This document shows, piece by piece, positions 34,745-42,739 of a DNA stretch of 64,000 nucleotides; within the stretch, counting starts at the first letter, position 1; the number at the start of each line of letters is the position of its first letter. The DNA lies in NCBI RefSeq assembly GCF_029893355.1, contig NZ_JARZAI010000024.1, positions 59,496 to 123,495 of the forward strand, read 5' to 3'. Source of the stretch: Kitasatospora sp. MAA4 (GTDB lineage: Bacteria > Actinomycetota > Actinomycetes > Streptomycetales > Streptomycetaceae). The notes beneath the pieces were generated by a model. The model was not told the origin of the DNA, searched no databases, and worked only from the letters and a program-made list of their open reading frames with translations. The position numbers were made by a program, and so were the translations under genes.

Positions 34745-34975
34745 TCAGTTGGTGAGCAGGTGGGCTTGGTCCAAGACCGTGTTGGCGCGGTACAGCTCCG
34801 CCAGCTCCAGCCTGCGACCCGCGAGTTGCGACAGCTCGTCCTGGAGCATGGCCAGCAGCAGCGAGTTGCCGCCGGACTCGAAGAAGCTGGTCTCCAGCGG
34901 CACGTCGGCGGTGCCCAGCACGTCCTGCCAGGCCTGGCGCACTCGGGTGAGAAGGTTGTCGGTCGGTTCCGGCAC
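34745..34975 (-). CDS. Free-standing peptidyl carrier protein (second)
   Basis: 76-residue carrier with the site SFFESGGNSLLLAML (Ser in GGNS). The GTG at 34975 has GGAG 8 bases upstream; a GTG at 34984 overlapping the thioesterase stop is an alternative that would add three residues. It sits between the type II thioesterase and the second stand-alone adenylation gene, which is the likely loader. Confidence 0.88.
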   Translation of the reverse strand: MPEPTDNLLTRVRQAWQDVLGTADVPLETSFFESGGNSLLLAMLQDELSQLAGRRLELAELYRANTVLDQAHLLTN

Positions 34976-34980
34976 GTAAG

Positions 34981-35679
34981 TCACTCCAGGTGGTCGGCGG
35001 TCCATTGCAGCAGGTCGCGGGCGGAGTCCACCAGGTACATGTGGCCTCCCGGGAGCTCCGCGGTGCGGAAGGTTCCCGTGGTCACCGCGGACCACTGCTC
35101 GAGCTGCGCGCGGCCGACCAGGTGGTCGTCCGCGCCCCGCAGCGCGGTGACGGGGAGCGCGAGCGGGCGGCCGGCGGGGTCGGGGCGATAGGTCTGGTGC
35201 ATCGCCACGTCGGCGCGCAGCGCCGGCAGCAGCATCGCCCGCAGCTCGGGGTTGTCGAAAGCCGGGTGACGGTAGCCGGCGATCTCCTCGATCCCCGCCG
35301 CGAAGGTGTCGTCGTCCAGGTCCGGCACCCACTGCCCACGCTGTTCCGGCACCAGCGGCGCGCCGCTGACGAACAGGTGACGCAGCCGGGAGAAGCCCCG
35401 TGCCTGAAGCTCCCTGGCCGTCTCGTGGGCGAGCATCGCGCCGAAGCTGTGCCCGAACAGCGCGACCGGGTCGTCCCCCGTCGCCAGCCGCTGCGTCTCG
35501 TCCGCCAGGTGTGCCGCGGCCTTGCCGACCTCCGTGAACGGCTCGTCGGCGAAGCGCTCCTCACGCCCCGGCAGCTGGGGCGCGAGGACGCGCACCCCCT
35601 CGACCCCGAGCCGGTTCCAGGTCCGGTAGAAGCTCGCACCGCCTCCCGCGAAGGGCAGGCACACCAATGAGAAGGACAT
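34981..35679 (-). CDS. Type II thioesterase
   Basis: 232-residue alpha/beta hydrolase of the external editing thioesterase family. The N terminus has LVCLPFAGGGASFYRTW, the nucleophile motif is ALFGHSFGAMLAHE, the acidic residue lies in LRGADDHLV, and the His in ELPGGHMYL. Such enzymes clear mis-primed or stalled carrier proteins; clearing is likely useful here because up to six carriers are present. It is the first gene of the left (minus) operon and faces the divergent aminotransferase gene. Confidence 0.94.
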   Translation of the reverse strand: MSFSLVCLPFAGGGASFYRTWNRLGVEGVRVLAPQLPGREERFADEPFTEVGKAAAHLADETQRLATGDDPVALFGHSFGAMLAHETARELQARGFSRLRHLFVSGAPLVPEQRGQWVPDLDDDTFAAGIEEIAGYRHPAFDNPELRAMLLPALRADVAMHQTYRPDPAGRPLALPVTALRGADDHLVGRAQLEQWSAVTTGTFRTAELPGGHMYLVDSARDLLQWTADHLE

Positions 35680-35842
35680 CTGTCAGCACCTCGTTCCTGT
35701 CGCCCAACCGTCGCCGAGCGCCGTTTCGCACGTGTTTCGCGCGGCCGGTGGCGGCGCCGCCGGCAAGAAACCCTGCGGATATAGGGCGCGCCCAGACTCC
35801 GCTGTGCCGTAGCACCACGCTGCGCGGACAGGAGAGCACCGC
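35680..35842. promoter_or_regulatory. Divergent promoter region of the two NRPS operons
   Basis: 163 bases between the type II thioesterase (minus) and the class V aminotransferase (plus). It must carry both promoters, plus the ribosome site AGGAGA 7 bases before the GTG at 35843. A GC-rich stretch (CGGTGGCGGCGCCGCCGG) near 35,743 is nearly self-complementary. No SARP heptamer repeats are clear by eye. Confidence 0.55.
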
Positions 35843-36994
35843 GTGACCGCCAAGTACCGCCTGATGGTTCCCGGGCCGACCCCGATGTCGCCGGAGGTGA
35901 CCGCCGCCGCCGTGCGCCCCCTCGTGGACGAGCGCACTCCGGAGTACTCCGCCGTCTTCACCCGCATCCTGGACAACCTGCGGCAGGTGCTGCTCACCGA
36001 GAACACGGTGCTGCTCTTCACCTCCAGCATGACCGGCGCCTTCGAGGGCGCGGTGCAGAACCTGCTGTCGCCGGGCGACCACGTGCTGGTGGCGACCAAC
36101 GGCGTGTACGGCGAGCGCTGGGTGGAGCTCTGCCGCGCGTTCGGCCTGCGGGTCACCGAGGTCAGCGCGCCGTGGGGCCAGGCCGTCGACATGGCCGAGG
36201 TCGGCCGGGCGCTGGCCGAGCACAGCGACATCACGGCCGCCATCGCGGTGCACTGCGAGACGTCCACCGGCGTGGTCAACGACATCCGCGCCTTCGCGCG
36301 GGTGGCCGCCGGCGTGCTGACCATCGTGGACTCCGCGTCCGGCCTCGGCGCCTGCGAGCTGCGTACGGACGAGTGGGGCTTGGACGTCGTGGTGGCCGGT
36401 GGCCAGAAGGCGCTGATGACCCCGCCCGGCGTCGCCTTCGCCAGCGTCAGCGGACGCGCCTGGCAGTACCACGAGAAGGCCACCCTGCCGCGCTTCTACT
36501 TCGACTGGACGCAGACCCGCGAGGCGCACGAGCGCGACGTCGCGCACACCCCGTGGACACCGGCGATCACCCTGCTGAACCAGCTGGACGCGGCGCTGGT
36601 GCAGCTGCTCGACGAGGGGCTGGAGCGGGTGCTGCGCCGCCACGTCCGGCTGGGCCGGATGACCAGGGCCGGGGTCCGCGCCATGGGCCTGGAGATCTTC
36701 GGCAGCAACGACGACCGGGCGGCCTCCGTCACGGCCGTCCGCGTCCCCGCGGAGTTGGACGGCGAGGCGCTGATCCGACGGATCTTCACCGAGCACGGGG
36801 TGCAGCTGGTCGGCGGGCCGGGCCTGCTTGCCGGACAGGTGCTGAGGATCGGTCACTGCGGCTACGTCGACGCGTTCGACGTGCTGAGCGCGCTCGCGGC
36901 CCTAGAGCTCTCGCTTGCGGCGACCGGGTATCCGGTCGCGGTCGGCGAAGGGGTGGCCGCAGCGCTGCGCAGCTTCCACGAGGGGCAAGCGTGA
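35843..36994 (+). CDS. Class V aminotransferase (serine/alanine-glyoxylate type)
   Basis: 383-residue PLP enzyme. The N-terminal MVPGPTPMSPEV is the family hallmark, IVDSASGLGACEL carries the PLP-ring Asp, and VVAGGQKALMTPPGVAF carries the Schiff-base Lys. Relatives transaminate serine, alanine, glyoxylate or related keto acids. GTG start with AGGAGA upstream. It is the first gene of the plus operon and ends GTGA-coupled to an A-PCP-C synthetase, so it probably makes or consumes the building block activated there. It may work with the 2-hydroxyacid dehydrogenase at the end of the same operon. Confidence 0.88.
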   Translation: MTAKYRLMVPGPTPMSPEVTAAAVRPLVDERTPEYSAVFTRILDNLRQVLLTENTVLLFTSSMTGAFEGAVQNLLSPGDHVLVATNGVYGERWVELCRAFGLRVTEVSAPWGQAVDMAEVGRALAEHSDITAAIAVHCETSTGVVNDIRAFARVAAGVLTIVDSASGLGACELRTDEWGLDVVVAGGQKALMTPPGVAFASVSGRAWQYHEKATLPRFYFDWTQTREAHERDVAHTPWTPAITLLNQLDAALVQLLDEGLERVLRRHVRLGRMTRAGVRAMGLEIFGSNDDRAASVTAVRVPAELDGEALIRRIFTEHGVQLVGGPGLLAGQVLRIGHCGYVDAFDVLSALAALELSLAATGYPVAVGEGVAAALRSFHEGQA

Positions 36995-39900
36995 TCCGCC
37001 CGCTGCCCGAGCTGTTCGCCCGTCAGGCCGCCCGCACCCCGGATGCGGTCGCCGCCGTCGGCGACACCGGTGAGCTGACGTACCGCGACCTCTCCGAGGC
37101 CGCCGACGACCTGGCGGGCCGCCTGGCCGGGCTCGGGGTCCGTCCCGGCGACCGGGTGGGCGTGTCCGTCGGTCACTCGGTGGAGCTGCTCGTCGCACTG
37201 CTCGGCATCCTCACGGCGGGCGCGGTGTACGTACCGCTGGACGCCGACTACCCGGCGCAGCGGTTGGAGTACATCGCCGCCGACTCGGGCCTGCGGCTGG
37301 TGGTCGGCGACGATGTTCCGGTACAAGGCACCGGGCCCCGGGGCGGGCTGCCGGCCCTCGATCCGGAGCAGCCGGCCTGCCTCATCTACACCTCGGGCTC
37401 GACCGGACGGCCCAAGGGCTGCCTGATCCCGCAGCGCGCCCTGACCAACCTCGCCTTCGCCGCCGGGCAGGAGTTCGGGCTGGCGCCCGGCGACCGGTTC
37501 CTGGCGCTGGCCTCGGCCGGCTTCTCGGCCTCGCTGGAGGAGCTGTTCCCGCCGCTGCTGCACGGCGCGACGGTCGTCCTGCCGTCCAACCGGTCGGCGC
37601 TCTCCTCGGTGGACGAGCTGCTGGAGACGGTCGCACGGCTCGGCGTCACCGCCCTGATCGTGCAGACCGCGCTGTGGCACGTGCTGGTCCAGGAGCTCAC
37701 CGACTCCGGGCGGCGGCTGCCCGGGTGCGTCCGGCTGGTCGGGATGAGCGGCGAGCGCTGCCGGCCGGAGCTGCTGGCGCAGTGGCTGCGCCTCGGCGTG
37801 TCACTGGTGCACATCTACGGCCCGACCGAGTACACCGCGACGGTCACGTACTACACCGTGCCCGCGACCGGGGCCGACAGCCTGCCGATCGGGCGGGCCA
37901 TCGCGCGCACCCGGGTGCACATCCTGGGCCCCGACCTGCGGTCGGTCCCGCCCGGCGGGACAGGCGAACTCTACGTCGGCGGTGCCTCGCTAGCCCTGGG
38001 CTACCTCGGCCGCTCCGGACTGACCGCCGGCCGGTTCGTCGCCGACCCGTTCGACGGCCCGCCCGGCTCACGCCTCTACCGCACCGGCGACCGGGTACGC
38101 CAACTCCCCGACGGTAACCTGGAGTTCCTCGGCCGGATCGACGATCAGCTGAAGATCCGCGGCTACCGCTTCGAACCCGGCGAGATCGAGACGGCGCTGG
38201 AGCGCCACCCGTCGGTGCGCCAGGCCGTGGTGACCATCCACGAGAGCCCCACCGGCCACCGCCGACTGGTCGCCTACGTCGTCCCGGGGCACGATCCCGC
38301 CGGCGACACCGAGCTGCGCGCCTTCCTCACCGAGGAACTGCCCGCCCATCTGGTGCCCGCCGCCTTCGTCCGCATCCCCGCCGTCCCGCTCACCGCCCAC
38401 CGCAAGATCGACCGCGCCGCGCTGCCCGAGCCCCCCGCGGAGCGACCCGACCTCGCGACGGCGTACGTCGCGCCCGACGGCCCGTCGCAGACGTACCTGT
38501 GCGAGCTGTGGGGAGAACTGCTCGGCCTGGACCGGATCGGCGTGCTCGACGGATTCCTCGAACTCGGCGGCGACTCGCTGCTCGCTCAGCAGGTGCTCGG
38601 GCGGATCCGCCGAGACCTGGGCATCAGCCCCCGGGCCCGGGACGTGCTCGCCGCGGCCACCGTACGGACGCTGGCCGCCGTCCTGGACGGGGCCGACGAG
38701 GCCGCTCCCCCGCCGGCGACCGAGGACCCGGCCGCCGTACTCCGCGAGCGCAGCGGGCTGCCGGTGCTCGGCCCGCTCGCCGAGAGCCAGCGCGGGGTGT
38801 GGTTCCACAGCCTGCTCGCACCGCGCAGCGTGCTGTACCACACACCCTGGCAGGTCCGGCTGTCCGGAGAGCTCGATCTCCCGGCCCTCCGCCGGGCCTT
38901 CAAGGCCCTCGTCACCCGGCACCAGGCCCTGCGGACGGCCTTCGCCAACGTCTACGGCGAGCCGGCGCAGATCGCGGGCGCGCCCGCCGAACTGCGCGTC
39001 GAGGACCTGCGGGCGCACCCGGACCCCGGCCGCGCGGCGGCGCTCGCGGTGGAGCCGCTGGACACGACCGCCGGGCCGCTGCTGCGGCTGACCCTGCTAC
39101 GCACCGCGGACACCGAGCACCTGCTGGTCTGCTCGGCGCACCACCTGGTCTTCGACGGACGCTCCCATCAGGTGCTGCTGCGCGAACTGGGCGAGCTGTA
39201 CGGCGGCGCGCAGCCAAAGGGGCAACCCCGCTTCGGGCCGGTCGACTTCGCGGTTCGGCAACGGCAGTTCCTGGAGAGCTCCGAGGGGATCGAGCAACTC
39301 GACTGGTGGGCCTCGCAGTTGGACGGCGCTTCCCCGGCAGCGCTGCCGGGTGCGAAGGATCCGCACGGGCGCCCGGACGAGAGGGGCGCCTGCCTCTCCT
39401 TCGACCTGCCCGACCCCGAGCAGGTGCGCCGGCTCGCCCTCGCCGAGGCGGTGACACCGTTCACGGTGCTCGCCGCCGCCCTCTTCGCCCTGCTGCACCT
39501 GGAGAGCGGGCAGCGCGACCTCACCGTCGGCACACCCGTCTTGGGCCGCTCACTGCCGCAGACCCACGACCTGATCGGCATGTTCGTCAACACCGTCGTG
39601 CTGCGCACCGAGTGCTCGGGAAAACTGACCTTCCGTCAACTGATCAAGGAAATGGGCGTGGTGACGGTGGACGCGTTCGCCCGTCAGGACGTGCCGCTGG
39701 ACCGGATCGTCGAGCGGGCCCGGACCCGGACGGCCCGGCGGGTCGGCGACAACCCCTTCTTCAACGTCCTGTTCAACCTCGAACGCGACGCAGCCCTGGG
39801 CGCCCGGTGGCCGGGCCTCACCCTCGGCCCGGCCACCGACATCGCGACCGGGACCGCCAAGACCGATCTCACGCTGGTCGTCACCGAGACGGCCCAGGGC

Positions 39901-40038
39901 CTCACCGGGCGGTTCGACTACCGCTCGGCCCGCCTCGACGCGGCGAGTGTCGCGCGCTTCGCCGAGGGCTACCGCACCCTGCTCGACGCCGGGTTGGAGC
40001 ACCCCGGCACCACCCTGACCGACCTGTGGAGGAGATGA
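36991..40038 (+). CDS. NRPS A-PCP-C with atypical adenylation pocket
   Basis: 1,015-residue synthetase. The A domain (about 1-490) has A3 IYTSGSTGRPKG, A4 SAGFSASLEELF, A5 HIYGPTEYTAT, A7 YRTGDRVRQ and A8 KIRGYRFEPGEIE. The PCP has FLELGGDSLLAQ near residue 530. The C domain (about 585-1010) has SAHHLVFDGRS. In A4 the Asp that normally binds the alpha-amino group is Ser (FSAS in place of FDAS). The by-eye code is S-A-E-V-G-S-I-A-T-K. This suggests a substrate without a free alpha-amino group, so the protein may start the chain and its C domain make the first bond. GTG start coupled to the aminotransferase. Confidence 0.92.
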   Translation: MIRPLPELFARQAARTPDAVAAVGDTGELTYRDLSEAADDLAGRLAGLGVRPGDRVGVSVGHSVELLVALLGILTAGAVYVPLDADYPAQRLEYIAADSGLRLVVGDDVPVQGTGPRGGLPALDPEQPACLIYTSGSTGRPKGCLIPQRALTNLAFAAGQEFGLAPGDRFLALASAGFSASLEELFPPLLHGATVVLPSNRSALSSVDELLETVARLGVTALIVQTALWHVLVQELTDSGRRLPGCVRLVGMSGERCRPELLAQWLRLGVSLVHIYGPTEYTATVTYYTVPATGADSLPIGRAIARTRVHILGPDLRSVPPGGTGELYVGGASLALGYLGRSGLTAGRFVADPFDGPPGSRLYRTGDRVRQLPDGNLEFLGRIDDQLKIRGYRFEPGEIETALERHPSVRQAVVTIHESPTGHRRLVAYVVPGHDPAGDTELRAFLTEELPAHLVPAAFVRIPAVPLTAHRKIDRAALPEPPAERPDLATAYVAPDGPSQTYLCELWGELLGLDRIGVLDGFLELGGDSLLAQQVLGRIRRDLGISPRARDVLAAATVRTLAAVLDGADEAAPPPATEDPAAVLRERSGLPVLGPLAESQRGVWFHSLLAPRSVLYHTPWQVRLSGELDLPALRRAFKALVTRHQALRTAFANVYGEPAQIAGAPAELRVEDLRAHPDPGRAAALAVEPLDTTAGPLLRLTLLRTADTEHLLVCSAHHLVFDGRSHQVLLRELGELYGGAQPKGQPRFGPVDFAVRQRQFLESSEGIEQLDWWASQLDGASPAALPGAKDPHGRPDERGACLSFDLPDPEQVRRLALAEAVTPFTVLAAALFALLHLESGQRDLTVGTPVLGRSLPQTHDLIGMFVNTVVLRTECSGKLTFRQLIKEMGVVTVDAFARQDVPLDRIVERARTRTARRVGDNPFFNVLFNLERDAALGARWPGLTLGPATDIATGTAKTDLTLVVTETAQGLTGRFDYRSARLDAASVARFAEGYRTLLDAGLEHPGTTLTDLWRR

Positions 40039-41048
40039 CCGTGGACCAGGCCGAACACCAACTGCTGCGCCACACCTGGTTCCCCGTGGCGCGGATCGAG
40101 GACGTCGCCGATCGTCCGGTCTCCGCGAACATCCTCGGCACTCGGCTCGTGGTCTACCGGATCGGCGACAGCATCACCGTCGCCCAGGCCGATTGCCCGC
40201 ACCGCGGCGTCGACCTGGCCATGGGTGCGGTGCGCGAGGACGGCCTCGAATGTCCTTACCACGGCTGGATCTTCGAGGCGGGCACCGGCCGGTGCACCCT
40301 GGTGCCGTCGCTGCCGCCGGGCTCCTCGCCGGTGCGCACCACGCTGCGCACCTACCGGGTGGCCCAGGCGTACGGGCATGTGTGGAGCTGCCTGGAGGAG
40401 CCCTACCTGCCCATTGCGGGCCTGGCGGACGTGGGCCGCACCAGCTGGCACCTGGCCTACGGCAAGCCCGTCGACCTGAACTGCGGCATGCGGCAACTGA
40501 CCGAGAACTTCCGGGACATGGGCCACTTCCCGTTCGTCCACCAGGGCAGCATGGGCCCGGACGTGCGCCGGGTGGTGGACCCGTACCAGGTCCACCGGGA
40601 CGGCTGGGAGCTGGAGTGGGAGCTCTCCACCGACCTGGGTGGGACGGCGCTGGAGGGCAACCAGGCGCTCGGCACCAGGCAGACACTGACGTACCACCTC
40701 TCGCTGCCGATGTTCGCCTGGATCCGCACCGTCTTCCCCGACGGCGGCCGCCGGCTGGTCGCCCAGTTCGCCACCCCGATCACCGCGGACGGGCTGCGGG
40801 TGCGCCAGTTCTGGGTGGTCGGCATCGACGACATCGTGATCGAGCAGCACGGGGTGTCGCTCGAGGAGATGTGGAAGTACGAGCGGGTCATCTTCGAGGA
40901 GGACTACCCGATCGTGGAGAACCAGTACCCGAAGGAGGCCCCGCTCGATGTCCGCAGCCAGGCCCACGCCCCCTCGGACCGGTACTCCGTCGCCTACCGC
41001 CGCGCGTACACCGAGCTGCTGGAGACCTTCGCCAAGGAGAGCCGGTGA
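40035..41048 (+). CDS. Rieske non-haem iron oxygenase
   Basis: 337-residue oxygenase alpha-subunit-like protein. The Rieske [2Fe-2S] ligands are CPHRG and CPYHGW, 16 residues apart. The mononuclear iron site is RDMGHFPFVHQG (D-x2-H-x4-H). The ATG at 40035 overlaps the NRPS stop; a GTG six bases later sits at a better distance from GGAGG and may be the true start. The operon places it as a tailoring or precursor hydroxylase. No dedicated ferredoxin or reductase is visible, so electrons must come from elsewhere. Confidence 0.92.
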   Translation: MTVDQAEHQLLRHTWFPVARIEDVADRPVSANILGTRLVVYRIGDSITVAQADCPHRGVDLAMGAVREDGLECPYHGWIFEAGTGRCTLVPSLPPGSSPVRTTLRTYRVAQAYGHVWSCLEEPYLPIAGLADVGRTSWHLAYGKPVDLNCGMRQLTENFRDMGHFPFVHQGSMGPDVRRVVDPYQVHRDGWELEWELSTDLGGTALEGNQALGTRQTLTYHLSLPMFAWIRTVFPDGGRRLVAQFATPITADGLRVRQFWVVGIDDIVIEQHGVSLEEMWKYERVIFEEDYPIVENQYPKEAPLDVRSQAHAPSDRYSVAYRRAYTELLETFAKESR

Positions 41049-41797
41049 CGCGCTCCCGGTTCACCGGCCAGGTCGCCCTTGTCACCGGCGCCGCGACCGG
41101 CATCGGCGCCGCCACCGCCCGCGCGCTGGCGGCCGAGGGCGCGGCCGTGCTGGTCAACCACTGGCGCACCCCTGAGGCGGCCCGCGCGGTCGTGGACGAG
41201 ATCACGGCGGGCGGCGGCCGGGCGCTGGCCATCGAGGCGAACGTCGCGGACGCGGACGCCGTCACCGCGATGGTGCGCAGTGCCGAGGAGTCCTTCGGCC
41301 CGGTCTCCATCCTGGTCAACAACGCGGGCATCATCTCCCGCGCCGAGCTGACGGAGCTCACCGAGGACGAGTGGGACCGGGTGCTGAACGTCAATCTCAA
41401 GGGCGTGTACCTGTGCTGCCGGGCCGTCGCCCCGGGCATGATCGCCCGTGGGGCCGGCCGGATCGTCAACATCTCCTCCGACCTGGCGCTCACCGGCGAG
41501 GCCCGGCTGATCCACTACTGCGCGGCCAAGGGCGGCGTCATCTCGCTCACCCGGGCGCTTGCCCGGGAGCTGATCCCGCACGGCGTCAACGTCAACGCGA
41601 TCGCCCCGGGCATGACCGAGACCCCGATGCTGACCGCCAACCCGATCACCTACAACCCGGAGCGCGAGCGCTCCATCCCGGCGGGGCGCTGGGGCACACC
41701 GCAGGACATCGCCGCCAGCGTCTGCTTCCTGGCCTCGGCCGAGGCGGACTACTACGTCGGGGCGCTGCTCAGCCCCAACGGCGGCATCGTGATGTGA
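41045..41797 (+). CDS. Short-chain dehydrogenase/reductase
   Basis: 250-residue SDR of the classical type: cofactor loop VTGAATGIGAA, NNAG motif in LVNNAGIIS, Ser in IVNISSD and catalytic YCAAK. It resembles FabG/KR-like reductases. GTG start overlapping the Rieske gene stop (GTGA). It could oxidise the alcohol formed by the Rieske enzyme or reduce a keto precursor. NAD versus NADP is not settled by the sequence alone. Confidence 0.92.
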   Translation: MTRSRFTGQVALVTGAATGIGAATARALAAEGAAVLVNHWRTPEAARAVVDEITAGGGRALAIEANVADADAVTAMVRSAEESFGPVSILVNNAGIISRAELTELTEDEWDRVLNVNLKGVYLCCRAVAPGMIARGAGRIVNISSDLALTGEARLIHYCAAKGGVISLTRALARELIPHGVNVNAIAPGMTETPMLTANPITYNPERERSIPAGRWGTPQDIAASVCFLASAEADYYVGALLSPNGGIVM

Positions 41798-41810
41798 GAG
41801 GAGTCAAAAG

Positions 41811-42701
41811 ATGACCGGGATCGCAGTACTGCCCGAGCCCGTACCGGAGGCCGTACGCGCCGCCGTCGGGACGCAGCCGGCGCCCGAACAGGCGCAGGCT
41901 CTGGTCTGGCTGGGCGAGCCGGAAGGGCTGGCCGGGGCACTCCAGTGGATGCCCGCCGTCCGCTGGGTGCAACTGCCCTGGGCAGGGGTCGAGGAGTTCC
42001 TGCCACTGATGCGGGCCGGCGTCACCTGGACCTCGGCCGCCGGTGTGCTCGCGGAGCCCGTGGCGGAGCACGCGCTGATGCTGGCCATGGTGGCACTGCG
42101 GTCGGCCGACCGCTCGGTGCGCGCAGGCCGCTGGCTGCCGCAGCCGCCGCGCAGCCTGTACGACGCCGAGGTGCTGATCGTGGGCGGCGGCGCGGTGACC
42201 CGGGCGCTGCTGCGGCTGCTGACGCCGCTTCGGGCCAGGGTCACGGTCGTGCGCCGCAGCCCGGTGCCCGTGGAGGGCGCGTACCGGGTGCTCGGGACCG
42301 ACGAACTCGCCGACGCTGCGGCCGAGGCCGATGTCGTGGTGCTGACGGCCGCGCTGACGCCGCAGACCCGGGGAATGATCGCCGAACCGGTGCTCCGGCG
42401 GATGAGGCCCGGGGCGTGCCTGGTCAACGTGGCCCGCGGCGGCCTGGTGAACACCGCCGACCTGGTCCGGGCACTGACCGAGGGGTGGATCGCCGCCGCC
42501 GCGCTCGACGTCACTGAGCCGGCGCCGCTGCCCGGGAGCCACCCGCTGTGGTCGCTGGAGAACTGCTTCCTCACCGCCCACTGCGCGGGCGAACTCCCGT
42601 ACGCCTGGCCTGCCTTCGCCGAGCTGGTCCGCGAGAACGCCGGGCGCTTCCGACAGGGGCTCCCGCTGCGCAACACCGTCGCCCCGGCCCTGGGGTACTG
42701 A
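41811..42701 (+). CDS. D-isomer-specific 2-hydroxyacid dehydrogenase
   Basis: 296 residues, at the short end for the family. The NAD loop is LIVGGGAVTRALLRLL. The catalytic set is Arg in NVARGGLVN, Glu in TEPAPLP and His in LTAHCAGE. Enzymes of this type interconvert 2-keto and D-2-hydroxy acids (SerA, glyoxylate reductase). The ATG follows GGAG 8 bases upstream, 13 bases after the SDR stop. It is last in the plus operon; together with the class V aminotransferase it could make a 2-hydroxy, 2-keto or amino acid unit for the A-PCP-C protein. Confidence 0.9.
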   Translation: MTGIAVLPEPVPEAVRAAVGTQPAPEQAQALVWLGEPEGLAGALQWMPAVRWVQLPWAGVEEFLPLMRAGVTWTSAAGVLAEPVAEHALMLAMVALRSADRSVRAGRWLPQPPRSLYDAEVLIVGGGAVTRALLRLLTPLRARVTVVRRSPVPVEGAYRVLGTDELADAAAEADVVVLTAALTPQTRGMIAEPVLRRMRPGACLVNVARGGLVNTADLVRALTEGWIAAAALDVTEPAPLPGSHPLWSLENCFLTAHCAGELPYAWPAFAELVRENAGRFRQGLPLRNTVAPALGY

Positions 42702-42703
42702 CG

Positions 42704-42739
42704 CCTGTTCGGGAGGGCCCGACGGCCCTCCCGAACAGG
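42704..42739. terminator. Bidirectional terminator, perfect 16-bp stem
   Basis: CCTGTTCGGGAGGGCC (42704-42719), loop CGAC, exact complement at 42724-42739. It fills the whole gap between two convergent genes: the plus stop ends at 42701 and the minus stop begins at 42742. It works in both directions by symmetry. Confidence 0.9.

Noticed and set aside
36991..40038. Epimerase or methyltransferase domain in the A-PCP-C protein
   Set aside because: Spacing between PCP and C leaves no room, and no SAM or epimerase motif is visible.
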